Assembly: GCA_913063155.1 (NCBI GenBank)
Contig: CAJXYU010000001.1
Coordinates: 186,001 to 250,000 of the forward strand
Direction: 5' to 3'
Source: an uncultured Desulfovibrio sp.
Lineage (GTDB): Bacteria > Desulfobacterota > Desulfovibrionia > Desulfovibrionales > Desulfovibrionaceae
DNA length: 64,000 nucleotides
Both the position numbers and the translations under genes were made by a program. How positions within the stretch are numbered: the first letter of the stretch is position 1; every line of letters begins with the position of its first letter. The notes beneath the pieces were generated by a model. The model was not told the origin of the DNA and searched no databases. It was given only the letters and a program-made list of their open reading frames with translations. Shown here piece after piece: positions 1 to 8,395 of this stretch.

Positions 1-4
1 GACT

Positions 5-1678
5 TTGACCGACCAACTGCAAGGGATATTCGGGCGGCGGCTGAACATGGACCATGTTCTCTTCGGCCAGCTGGATCAATACGAATTCACCGAAGGCGAC
101 ATGCTTCTGGCTCTGACCAAAAGCAGCCTGCGCATCGCCGGAAAGTTCCACCCGAATCTTTCGCACACCTTCCTGGGCGCCCGCTGCATCAATCAACTCT
201 ACCTGACGCACATCCTGGCTCTGCCCGCAGGACAAAACATTCTGGTGGTCAACGACTCCCTGGACAGCACCATGGAAGTGGTCCGCGAACTGGAGGCCTA
301 CGAACTGCCCCATAACTTCGTGCCCTTTCACCCGGGCAAAACACCCGAAGAACATATCGACTGGGTGGTCACGCCGGACGAGGAAGCGTTGGTGCCCGCG
401 GAATACAATCAGGTCATCAATCTGGGCACCCGGCTCATCGGATTGGATACCATACTGAACCTGAAGGAACTGTTCTCCTTCGGAAACGGGCTCGACCGCA
501 AAGAGATCATCGACAGCTACTTCAAAACCCTGGTCTGCATGGTGGACAAACAGCTCGCTCCCACCTCCAACCGCTACATCTCCAACTGGCTGGGCAGCCG
601 TACCGAAAGCAGAAAGGACGTTTCCTTCGACATGCTGGTGGCCAAGAGCAACGCCATGCAGGAACTCGTCACCCGGGGCAGGATGTTGGCGGTTTCGGCC
701 ACTCCCGTTCATGTAAGCGGTTCCATAGGAGCGGGAAAACGCCGCATTGCACGGATGATCCACCACGAATCCCCGCGCTGCATGCACCCGTTCAACGCCC
801 TGCACTGCCCGTCACGACCGATGGACATGCTGGAGCGGGAACTGTTCGGATGGGAGGACGGCAAGGACATCTACCCGGGCCTCCTGGAGAGCAGCCACCT
901 CGGAACTCTCTGCCTGGAAGGACTGGAGTCCCTGCCGCGCGAACTGCAGAACAGGCTGATCCAGGTCATTCAGGAGCAGAGGCTGGTGCGGCAGGGCGGA
1001 AAGGTCTTCGTGCCCGTGGACGTCTGTCTCATCACCACCAGTCACGCCCCCCTCGGCACACTCTACAACCGAGAACAGATCTCCCGCGAGCTGTTTCTGC
1101 TCCTGCAAAAGGGCGTCTGCCCGCTCCCCGCGCTTTCCGAACGGGCCGAAGATGTGGAAGAGCTGGTTTCCACCTACCTGGAGGAACGGTTTCCCGGCCA
1201 CCCTGTCAGGCTGACCGGCAGCCTCTTGGAGTTCCTGAGGAATCACACCTGGGAAGGCGACATGCAGGAGCTTTTCAACGTGCTTTCCCTTATGGCCGCT
1301 TCGGAAAAGAAAGTGCTGGACGTGGGAGACCTTCCCTACCACATCCTGGCCAACGTCAGCCAGAACGCTCCGGCAGAGAGCGAAACGGACGCACTCGTCT
1401 CCGAGATCGAAAAGCGTGATTTCCTCCCGGAAATCCTGGCCATCCTCAAGGTCTACCAGGAGGGGAAGCAGGCCAACAGCCGCTACGGCAGGCGCACGGT
1501 CATCTCCCTGTTGGCCGAAAAAGGCATTTCACTGACCATCCAGCAACTGAGGCTGCGTCTCGAACGCCTTCAGTCCCTAGGGCTCATCGAGGCCCGCAAA
1601 GGTCGGGCCGGCAGCACCATTTCCCGTTCCGGCGAAGAATTGCTCGTGCATTTCGCCGACGACGGCGATACCCCCTGA
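5..1678 (+). CDS. Degenerate sigma-54-activator-like AAA+ regulator (5' end may lie outside window)
   Basis: The protein has an unrecognised N-terminal region (about residues 1-210), a central region that follows the layout of the sigma-54 activator AAA+ domain, and a C-terminal winged-helix-like segment (about 460-557) instead of the usual Fis-type helix-turn-helix. The AAA+ landmarks are eroded. Walker A reads GSIGAGKRR near residue 239. The ESELFG position is followed by WEDGKDIYPG, so the GAFTGA loop that contacts sigma-54 is missing. The Walker B region reads GTLCLEGLESLP near residue 300, without the usual D-E pair. I infer a regulator that keeps the fold but probably not ATP-driven sigma-54 remodelling. 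The first in-frame start visible is TTG at base 5. The frame is open to the window edge, so the true start may be upstream. Confidence 0.75.
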   Translation: MTDQLQGIFGRRLNMDHVLFGQLDQYEFTEGDMLLALTKSSLRIAGKFHPNLSHTFLGARCINQLYLTHILALPAGQNILVVNDSLDSTMEVVRELEAYELPHNFVPFHPGKTPEEHIDWVVTPDEEALVPAEYNQVINLGTRLIGLDTILNLKELFSFGNGLDRKEIIDSYFKTLVCMVDKQLAPTSNRYISNWLGSRTESRKDVSFDMLVAKSNAMQELVTRGRMLAVSATPVHVSGSIGAGKRRIARMIHHESPRCMHPFNALHCPSRPMDMLERELFGWEDGKDIYPGLLESSHLGTLCLEGLESLPRELQNRLIQVIQEQRLVRQGGKVFVPVDVCLITTSHAPLGTLYNREQISRELFLLLQKGVCPLPALSERAEDVEELVSTYLEERFPGHPVRLTGSLLEFLRNHTWEGDMQELFNVLSLMAASEKKVLDVGDLPYHILANVSQNAPAESETDALVSEIEKRDFLPEILAILKVYQEGKQANSRYGRRTVISLLAEKGISLTIQQLRLRLERLQSLGLIEARKGRAGSTISRSGEELLVHFADDGDTP

Positions 1679-1695
1679 TACAGACAATGAAAAAA

Positions 1696-1730
1696 CAAGG
1701 GCCGATACGGTGATACCGTATCGGCCCTTG
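1696..1730. terminator. Bidirectional intrinsic terminator between convergent genes
   Basis: A perfect 15-bp inverted repeat (1696-1710 with 1716-1730) has a 5-base loop. On the minus strand the stem is followed by a run of six Ts (1690-1695), so it ends the minus-strand phosphorelay operon well. The plus-strand side has only a pyrimidine-rich tail. It sits between the stop at 1678 and the minus-strand stop at 1767. Confidence 0.85.
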
Positions 1731-1766
1731 CCTCTTCCCAAACCCGGGAAATGAATGTCTTGAAAG

Positions 1767-2195
1767 CTACCAGCCCTTGCTGCCGATGATGTCCTTCACC
1801 TTGGCTTCGGTCTCGGTCTCCACCAGCACCATCTTTTTGGCCTGGGCTTTCTTGATCTTCTCGGTCAGCACGTCGATGTCGGCAGGCTTTTCCATGAAAT
1901 CCATGGCTCCGAGCTTGATGGCCTCGACTCCTTTTTCCAAAGTGGCGTGGCCGGTGAGCAGGATCACCTGCATGTTCGGATTCACCTTGCGGATATGACG
2001 CAGCACCTCGATGCCGTCCATACCCGGCATCTGCAGGTCCAGGACAATGGCGTCGTACCCTTCGGCATCGATGCTTTCCACGGCCTCCTTTCCGGAGGAC
2101 GCCGTGGTCACGTTCATGCCGCGCAGCCTCATACGTTCGGAAAGGTTTTCCAGGAATTCGACTTCGTCGTCGATAAGCAAGACTTTCTCAGCCAT
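1767..2195 (-). CDS. Stand-alone response regulator receiver (REC) protein, last gene of SulP phosphorelay operon
   Basis: This is a 142-residue single-domain receiver. The acidic pair DDE is near the N-terminus, the phospho-acceptor Asp lies in IVLDLQMPGMDG, the Thr switch is in LLTGHA, and the Lys is in MEKPADID. No DNA-binding output domain is present, only a short Lys/Glu-rich tail, so it probably passes phosphate on or acts by protein contact. The ATG at 2195 is preferred over an upstream in-frame start because a clear AAGGAGA precedes it (2201-2207). It is closest in sequence style to the REC domain of the fusion at 5022-6236 (LSERMRLRGM / LSERLLLRDM), which suggests duplication within the operon. 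Confidence 0.9.
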   Translation of the reverse strand: MAEKVLLIDDEVEFLENLSERMRLRGMNVTTASSGKEAVESIDAEGYDAIVLDLQMPGMDGIEVLRHIRKVNPNMQVILLTGHATLEKGVEAIKLGAMDFMEKPADIDVLTEKIKKAQAKKMVLVETETEAKVKDIIGSKGW

Positions 2196-2250
2196 TTGTA
2201 TCTCCTTGCATCTCGTTCGATGCACACAATTATAGCGTGGCATCGAGTGC

Positions 2251-2889
2251 CTACTTCATTTCTTTGCCGATGACCAGTTCCAGGGTCTTGGTTCCCGCGT
2301 CGGCGGCCAGGACAACGTCCTGTTCGCCGGCCAGGGCAGTCAATTCTCCCGGCAGTTCGGCCCCGGTCCCCAATCCCGCGCCGGTGAGCGTAGCCATGGA
2401 TCCGCCCCCCGGGGAAGAACAGGAAAAGGTCAGGACCCCGCCGTCCTCCGCATGGGCGAGTGCATGGGTGACCATGCCGTGCAGCAGGTATTCCAGAGCG
2501 TACACGTCGATACGCACGAAGACCTCGTCACACGCGCCGACCTCCAGCGACACGTTTCTGGCCCTGGCCAGGCGGGCGGCCAGGGAGACGACCAGAGATA
2601 CGACCTCAGCCAGATTCACGGAGGACACGGGCTCGTCCACGCTGTGGGCAAAGGTGTTCAGCCCCTTGATGATCTCGTCCCCTCGCCTGATCTGGGCCTG
2701 GATGGAACCGGCCACGGACCTCAGCTTGGCCGGGTCCAGAGGCATGCCCTTCTCGGCCATGAGAGAGAGGTCGGACAACAGACCGGCCCCTTCGTTGACC
2801 ACGGCCAGGACATTCTTGAGGTCATGAGAAACGGATGCGCAGATGCGCCCGAAAAACTGCAGGTCCTCGCGGCTTCGGAAATCGTTCAT
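2251..2889 (-). CDS. Histidine-kinase-like phosphotransfer protein with degenerate ATPase domain
   Basis: The 212-residue protein begins with a clear dimerisation/phosphoacceptor helix, ASVSHDLKNVLAVVNE, with His at residue 22. The region after about residue 100 has the length of a HATPase_c domain but shows no recognisable N, G1 or G2 ATP-binding boxes (no DxGxG or GxGLG). That combination (intact H-box, dead ATPase fold) is known from histidine phosphotransferases such as ChpT, and I infer a phosphotransfer rather than a kinase role. It lies between two stand-alone receiver genes, 16 nt after the upstream one and 55 nt before the next start, which fits a relay function. No membrane segment is present. 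Confidence 0.75.
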   Translation of the reverse strand: MNDFRSREDLQFFGRICASVSHDLKNVLAVVNEGAGLLSDLSLMAEKGMPLDPAKLRSVAGSIQAQIRRGDEIIKGLNTFAHSVDEPVSSVNLAEVVSLVVSLAARLARARNVSLEVGACDEVFVRIDVYALEYLLHGMVTHALAHAEDGGVLTFSCSSPGGGSMATLTGAGLGTGAELPGELTALAGEQDVVLAADAGTKTLELVIGKEMK

Positions 2890-2905
2890 AGCTGTTCTCC
2901 CTCCG

Positions 2906-3259
2906 CTATTCCCCGACGGCTTCCCGGATCTTGGCCAGGAGGTCCTCGATGCTCACGGGCTTGATCAGATAGCACTCCGCCTCTGCCGACCCGGCCTTGA
3001 AATCGCTTTCCGACCCATGACCGGAAAGAAAGATGAACTTCATGCCCGGGCACTTTCCGGACAAGGTCCTGCGCAGGTCCAAGCCGCTCAGGCCGGGCAT
3101 CTTCACGTCCAACACGGCCACATCGTAATCGCAGCCGTCCACCAATTCCATGGCCTGCTCACCGCTTACGGCCCAGTCGGCATCCACACCACGCAGAGAC
3201 AGTCGCTCGGCCATGGCGGTCACCAGTTCCATCTCATCGTCCACTAGCAGTATCTTCAT
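2906..3259 (-). CDS. Stand-alone response regulator receiver (REC) protein
   Basis: The 117-residue protein is a receiver domain only. It has DDE at the N-terminus, phospho-acceptor Asp in AVLDVKMPGLSG, Ser switch in FLSGHGSE and Lys in LIKPVSIED. The start at 3259 overlaps the end of the upstream histidine kinase by 26 bases, so the two are probably translationally coupled and this is the likely first phosphate acceptor of that kinase. A longer in-frame reading from 3331 would add a low-complexity leader encoded inside the kinase gene, and I rejected it. There is no output domain. Confidence 0.9.
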   Translation of the reverse strand: MKILLVDDEMELVTAMAERLSLRGVDADWAVSGEQAMELVDGCDYDVAVLDVKMPGLSGLDLRRTLSGKCPGMKFIFLSGHGSESDFKAGSAEAECYLIKPVSIEDLLAKIREAVGE

Positions 3260-4994
3260 AGCTCTCAGCCTTGTTGCCTTGTTGCCGCAAAGGCAGGGTG
3301 ATGGTAAAGGCGGCGCCCTGTCCCACTTCACTTTTCACGGTCATGGAACCGCCCAACTCCTGGACCAGGCCGTAGGTGATGGACAGTCCCAGCCCGGTGC
3401 CTCCCTTGCTCTTCTTGGTGGAAAAAAAAGGTTCGAAAATCCGTTTGCGATCGCTTTCCGGAATGCCGCAGCCGTCGTCCTCGACCATGAACTCCAACCG
3501 GTCGCCCTCCGCCCGGCGGGCCATGATGTGCAGATGCCCGCCGTTGCTCATGGCCTGAAAGGCGTTGTTGACCAGGTTGAGGAAAATCTGCTGCAGCTTG
3601 CCCCGGTCCGACTCGAAATCGGGCAGGTCGTCCGGAATATCCTTGATGATCTCGATGCTCCGAAACTCGGCCTCCTTCTTGAGAAATCCGAGGACCTCGC
3701 CGACCAGATCCTTGAAGGCGATCCGGTCGATACTCACGTCGATATGCCGGGCAAAACTCAGCAAACGCTTGGTGATGGTCCCACAGCGCTGCACGGACTG
3801 AATAATGGAATCGATGTTGCCCATGAGCCGGTCGTCGGCCTGGTACTTGTTCATGTAGGTGAACATGTCCCGGATCAGGCCTGCCTTTTCGTTGATGATG
3901 GCCAACGGATTGTTGATCTCGTGGGCCACGCCGGCAGCCAGCCGTCCGATGGAGGCCATGCGGTTGGTGTGTTCCATGTGATGCAGGGTCTTGGCCCTGT
4001 TATGGTCGGCGATGAATATCTTGCTGACCATGCGGGTGGCCACCCCCACGATCACCAGCAGAATGACCGCTATGCTGACCGCGAGCATCCAGAACAGTTC
4101 CATGCGGATGGAATACCAGGGCTGCATGATCTCGGAGCTGATCTTGACCACCATGAGAATGTACGGAGTGTCCGTAATGTAGGCATAGCCGGCCAGTATT
4201 TCGCGGCCGTCGGCATCGGCTGCGTAGTATACGCTGGTCTTGTCCGAGTAGTCCGGGATGGGCAGATGCAGAGGAACCAGCACCTGGCCGTGCCAGCGGG
4301 AAGGTGTCTGGAGCACACCGTCCTTGTTGATGATGAACACGTCGCCGCTGCCCTCAAGGTCGATGTCCGCAAGGATGGCGTTGAACTGGGCCGTGCTCAA
4401 AGTGGCCCGAAGCACGTAACACTCGCCGCTTCGGGTGGGCGGGCACTTGACCGCCACAATGAGGTGCGGCACCTCGCGAAAGCCGCGATACACGTCGCTG
4501 ATGTATGCGCCCTTGTTCAGGGTGCGCAGGTACCATTCCTGGTCGCTGTAATCACGGCCCAGCAGTTCATAGGGCCCCACATAGGCCACCTGACGGCCGC
4601 CGCTGTTGATAAGCCCCAGATCCACGAACCCGCCGAAACTGCTCTGGAGTCCCCGGAGCAATTCGGCCAGCCTGGCCGGACTGCTCATGCTTGCCAGGGT
4701 TTCGTGCCGGGCGATGAACTCCAGGGCGTTCTTGCGTTCGTCAAGAAAGTAGGTCACGGCCCGGCGGGTGTTGGAAGTCACCCGCGCGAGCCTGAGTTCG
4801 TTTTCGGATTTGAGGGAGGTCCGGGTGACGTTATAGTCGATGAAAGTCATGACCAGCAGGGGCACCAAGGCCACCACCGCCAGGAGCATCACGGTCTTGC
4901 GCCAGGTCCTTCGGTAGTTGAAGAGACTCTTGTTCGGCCCTGCCTCGGGATTGGCATCCCAAAACTCCGGCCTGAATCTTCTCAAGAACGACAT
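3234..4994 (-). CDS. Membrane sensor histidine kinase with extracytoplasmic Cache-type domain
   Basis: The protein has about 586 residues. A first membrane helix (about 35-52, VMLLAVVALVPLLVMTF) is followed by a roughly 250-residue periplasmic region that resembles dCache, then a second helix (about 305-326, LAVSIAVILLVIVGVATRMV). The kinase core is complete: phospho-acceptor His in AAGVAHEINNPLAI, N box LVNNAFQAM, G1 EDDGCGIP and G2 GTGLGLSITYG. It therefore looks like the active kinase of the operon. The ATG at 4994 is preceded by GGGGAA; a TTG six codons upstream is less likely. It lies 27 nt after the cytidylate-kinase-like/REC gene and overlaps the next REC gene. Confidence 0.9.
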   Translation of the reverse strand: MSFLRRFRPEFWDANPEAGPNKSLFNYRRTWRKTVMLLAVVALVPLLVMTFIDYNVTRTSLKSENELRLARVTSNTRRAVTYFLDERKNALEFIARHETLASMSSPARLAELLRGLQSSFGGFVDLGLINSGGRQVAYVGPYELLGRDYSDQEWYLRTLNKGAYISDVYRGFREVPHLIVAVKCPPTRSGECYVLRATLSTAQFNAILADIDLEGSGDVFIINKDGVLQTPSRWHGQVLVPLHLPIPDYSDKTSVYYAADADGREILAGYAYITDTPYILMVVKISSEIMQPWYSIRMELFWMLAVSIAVILLVIVGVATRMVSKIFIADHNRAKTLHHMEHTNRMASIGRLAAGVAHEINNPLAIINEKAGLIRDMFTYMNKYQADDRLMGNIDSIIQSVQRCGTITKRLLSFARHIDVSIDRIAFKDLVGEVLGFLKKEAEFRSIEIIKDIPDDLPDFESDRGKLQQIFLNLVNNAFQAMSNGGHLHIMARRAEGDRLEFMVEDDGCGIPESDRKRIFEPFFSTKKSKGGTGLGLSITYGLVQELGGSMTVKSEVGQGAAFTITLPLRQQGNKAESYEDTASGR

Positions 4995-5021
4995 GACGCT
5001 TTCCCCGGCCAATTGCCCTTG

Positions 5022-6236
5022 TTACCGTTGCTGAATCTTTTCGTTGGCGGCCTTGAGGGTTTCGCTCAAGACATCGATATCCACCGGCTTGTGCAGGTAG
5101 GCGAAAGCGCCCAGTTCCATGCACACCTTGCGATCGGCCTCGGAGCCATGGCCGGTGAGGATGATGACCTCGATATTGGGCCTGCTGGCCTTGACCCTGC
5201 GCAGCACCTCGATGCCGTCGATGCCGGGCATCTTGAGGTCCAGGATCATGACCTCGGGCTCGTCCTCTTCCACAAGGTTCAGAGCGGACTCGCCATCGTA
5301 AACCACTGCGGAGCCCATGTCACGCAGCAGAAGTCTTTCGGACAGCGTCTGCACGAATTCCCGCTCGTCGTCCACCAGCAGGACCTTGGACGGGATGTCG
5401 AAGTCCATCTTGCGGTAGATGTCGGTCTGGTGGAATCCCTTGCCCACCTTGGTGGCCACGGATTTCACGCCTTCCACCTTGCCCACGATCTCCTTGAGTT
5501 CGTTTTCCAGGCGTTCCAGCATAAGCACGTGCTTGTTGATGGTCAGAAGCACGTCCCCGTTCCTGGAAGAGACGGATACGTTGTGCCCCTCCCCGGCCAG
5601 CACGGTCCCGACCGTGGCGGACAGCAGGAAGTCGGCAACGGCGCTCCGGGTGGCCGGAGTGACCGTGACGGCCGTGTTGGCGGCCTGTTCCACGATAAGA
5701 GCGGCGCTCTCCTCCACACCGGTGGAAGACACGGGAACGACCATGTCGTAGACGTCCGCATTCCAGGGGTCTTCGACGTTCCTGAGGGTCTTGATCCAGG
5801 CAGCGCGGTCCTTGTCGTCATGATGGATGATTTTCTGGGCGTGCTTTTCCGCATAACCCTCTTCGCGCTCGGCCACGGCCAGGCGATTCTTCATGTCCGA
5901 GATCAGGCAGACCTTGAGGATATGCGCCATCCCGGCCGGAGGCAGCATGGCGGCGAATCCGGAAAAAAGCAGGTTGTCGGCGTCCACAAGTTTCCGGGCC
6001 ATGGCCAGCCGCAGCCAAGCCACCGCGCGTTCCTTTTCATGGCTGAAGGAGTTGAAGACCGAGGTCTTGGCGGAGAAGGCGCGTGTTATCTTGTCCTCGG
6101 CCATGCCCGAGAGCTTGGAGGCGTCGGCCACGATTTCCTGGTCCGGAACCAAACGGTTGCCGGTGGCGTCCACCACCCGCTTGACCACGACGCCGGCTTC
6201 GCAGAACAGTCCGTTGAATACAGTGATAATCGACAT
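5022..6236 (-). CDS. Cytidylate-kinase-like domain / BON-like segment / receiver domain fusion
   Basis: The 404-residue protein has three parts. Residues 1-200 resemble the cytidylate-kinase-like family found in Desulfovibrio signalling proteins, but the usual N-terminal P-loop is not recognisable (it reads FNGLFCEAGVVVKR), so nucleotide binding is doubtful. Residues about 215-275 look like a BON domain (ending VEGVKSVATKVGK). Residues about 282-404 are a receiver with DDE, phospho-acceptor Asp in MILDLKMPGIDG, TGHGSE and Lys in LHKPVDID. It starts 23 nt after the SulP permease stop and ends 27 nt before the kinase start, so it is part of the same transcript. The N-terminal family assignment is by resemblance only. 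Confidence 0.75.
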   Translation of the reverse strand: MSIITVFNGLFCEAGVVVKRVVDATGNRLVPDQEIVADASKLSGMAEDKITRAFSAKTSVFNSFSHEKERAVAWLRLAMARKLVDADNLLFSGFAAMLPPAGMAHILKVCLISDMKNRLAVAEREEGYAEKHAQKIIHHDDKDRAAWIKTLRNVEDPWNADVYDMVVPVSSTGVEESAALIVEQAANTAVTVTPATRSAVADFLLSATVGTVLAGEGHNVSVSSRNGDVLLTINKHVLMLERLENELKEIVGKVEGVKSVATKVGKGFHQTDIYRKMDFDIPSKVLLVDDEREFVQTLSERLLLRDMGSAVVYDGESALNLVEEDEPEVMILDLKMPGIDGIEVLRRVKASRPNIEVIILTGHGSEADRKVCMELGAFAYLHKPVDIDVLSETLKAANEKIQQR

Positions 6237-6259
6237 TGCAATCTCTCCTTACACCCGCC

Positions 6260-8383
6260 TTACACGAGACGGCATACGGTGGTAAGCGGACAGTTTTCTT
6301 CGTCTCCATCCTGATGCGCGCCCGCATGGGTGGCGCACAGGGCCGTTTCCATGGTCGGGTAGACATGATCCTCGCCGATCTTTTCCAGCAGGTGGGTGCG
6401 CCGCAGCACATCCATGACCGCTTCGTTCACGCCGGAGAAGGAGATGTCCACCCCGCTGCTGCGCACGCGATCCACAATGAGGGACAGCGCTTCCTCGCCT
6501 GAGGCGTCCATATCGTTGATGCCGTTGGCGACCACGAGAATGTGCCTGAGCTTGTCGTTGTTCATGAGCCGTTCCGTGATCTGGTCCTCCAGAAAGCTGG
6601 CGTTGGCGAAGAACAACGGGCCGTCGAAACGAACCACGGAAATGTGCTTGCACTCCTGCAGGCCGAAGACTCCCGCGTCGCGCAGGGTTTCGTCTTCGGA
6701 ACGGGACAGGGACGCCACGCGCGGGCGCATGCTCTTGTACAGGAACACCAGCAGAGAGAGCACCACGCCGATCATGATGCCCTTGTCCAAGTGCGGGGCG
6801 AAGGCCAGGGTGGCCACAAAGGACAGGATGGAAATGGCCCCGTCATACCACTGGGCCTTCCAGGCATGGATGAAGCCCGAGGCGTTCACTAGACCAATGA
6901 CGGCCATCATGATGACTGCGGCCAGCACGGCCTGGGGCAGGTGATAGAGCAGCGGCGTGAAGAAGAGGAGCACGATGACCACCATGAGCGAAGTGAACAC
7001 GCTGGACATGCCGGAAATGGCTCCTGCCTGGAGGTTGACCGCGGAGCGGGAGAACGACCCCGAAGCCGGATAGCTCTTGCCGCATGCGCCGAGAATATTG
7101 GACAATCCCTGTCCGATGAGTTCCTGGTTGGGGTCCAGGCGTTGGCCGGTCTTGGCGGCCATGGCCTTGGCGATGGAGATGGCCTCCATGAAGCCCAGCA
7201 GGGAGATGATGGCCGCGAACGGAATCAGGTGGAGCATGACCTTGAGGTCGAGCTTGGGCACGGTAAGCGCCGGAAGCCCGGAGGGCACGGTGCCCACCAC
7301 TGCGCCGCCGCCCATGGCCCTGAGCTTGGCGGTGTCGAGCTTCTTGTTGCCCACCTTGATGCGCCAGGTGCGGCCGTCGGCCTGCATGTCCGCCGGGGTT
7401 TCACCCTGCGGGAAAAGCAGCAGGGAACCGCCCTGCTCCACACCGTCGAAAAGCGTGGCGCGCAGCCCCTCGCGCAACAGGTGCGCCTCGTGCTTGAGTC
7501 GGGCAATCTCCACATTGACCACGCTCACGTCGTGTTCCGCATCCAGGACGCCGATGACATCCTTGGCGCTCTTGACCGTGTCCAGCCTGGCGTTCAGTGC
7601 GGTGCGCTCGGCTGCCAGGGCGTCGATGCCTTCGATGGCGGCATTGAACTTGACGACCTTTTCGTGCACGGCCGGAGACTGGATGGCGTCGAGGGAAACG
7701 GCGGTGTCGTGGTTGAAGCCCGTGCCCCAGGAAATGACCGTGGTCAGGGCCACGGCCACAAGCACGTTGGGGATGCGCGGATTGATGCGTTTGAGGACCA
7801 CCATGACGACGATGGCCCCCACCCCCATGGCCAGGGTGGGCCAGTGGGTATAGTGGACGGCGCTTTTGACCACGCCGATGATGGTCTCATAGTGGTGCTC
7901 GGCCTTGTCCACGTAAACCCCGAACAGCTTGGAAAGCTGGGACGTGGCGATGATGATGGCCGCGGCGTTGGTGAAGCCGTTGACCACCGGATGGGACAGA
8001 AAATTGACCACCAGGCCCAAGCGCAGCACGCCCAGCAGGAACTGGAACACGCCGACCATGAGAGCCAGCAGGATGGCGTAGGCGATGTAGCCTTCGCTGC
8101 CCGCGGTGGCCAGCGGTTCGAGGGAGGCCGAGGTCATGAGTGAAACGACCGCCACGGGGCCGGTGGCCAGCTGGCGGCTGGAGCCGAACAGGGCCGCGAT
8201 GAGCGGCGGCAGGAAAGAGGCATAGAGCCCGTAGTATGCGGGCATGCCCGCCAACTGCGCATAGGCCATGGACTGGGGAATGAGCACCAGGGCCACGGTC
8301 AGTCCGGCGATGGCGTCCGCTCGGAACGCCGCCATGGTATAGCCCTTGAACCAACCTAAGAAGGGAAAAATTCTCGTCAGCAT
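6260..8383 (-). CDS. SulP-family inorganic anion permease with STAS domain and large internal insertion
   Basis: The protein has about 707 residues. The SulP core is clear: GLTVALVLIPQSMAYA near the N-terminus, GPVAVVSL, then GLSNILGACGKSYPASGSFSRSAV in the second half. A C-terminal STAS domain (about 570-690) carries the DASG motif near its regulatory serine position. Between about residues 226 and 365 there is an extra hydrophilic, partly coiled-coil block, while the flanking SulP sequence resumes at VVGTVPSGLPALTVP. Sulfate or bicarbonate is the likely substrate for this family; the sequence does not decide which. ATG at 8383 has AGAGGA upstream. It follows a tetR gene by about 12 nt and precedes the phosphorelay genes. 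Confidence 0.93.
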   Translation of the reverse strand: MLTRIFPFLGWFKGYTMAAFRADAIAGLTVALVLIPQSMAYAQLAGMPAYYGLYASFLPPLIAALFGSSRQLATGPVAVVSLMTSASLEPLATAGSEGYIAYAILLALMVGVFQFLLGVLRLGLVVNFLSHPVVNGFTNAAAIIIATSQLSKLFGVYVDKAEHHYETIIGVVKSAVHYTHWPTLAMGVGAIVVMVVLKRINPRIPNVLVAVALTTVISWGTGFNHDTAVSLDAIQSPAVHEKVVKFNAAIEGIDALAAERTALNARLDTVKSAKDVIGVLDAEHDVSVVNVEIARLKHEAHLLREGLRATLFDGVEQGGSLLLFPQGETPADMQADGRTWRIKVGNKKLDTAKLRAMGGGAVVGTVPSGLPALTVPKLDLKVMLHLIPFAAIISLLGFMEAISIAKAMAAKTGQRLDPNQELIGQGLSNILGACGKSYPASGSFSRSAVNLQAGAISGMSSVFTSLMVVIVLLFFTPLLYHLPQAVLAAVIMMAVIGLVNASGFIHAWKAQWYDGAISILSFVATLAFAPHLDKGIMIGVVLSLLVFLYKSMRPRVASLSRSEDETLRDAGVFGLQECKHISVVRFDGPLFFANASFLEDQITERLMNNDKLRHILVVANGINDMDASGEEALSLIVDRVRSSGVDISFSGVNEAVMDVLRRTHLLEKIGEDHVYPTMETALCATHAGAHQDGDEENCPLTTVCRLV

Positions 8384-8395
8384 CAACCGATTCCT

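Noticed and set aside
3150-6314. Long open reading frame (1054 codons) on the plus strand
   Set aside because: It is antisense to the phosphorelay genes, which have clear domains. His/Gly-rich composition marks it as a shadow.
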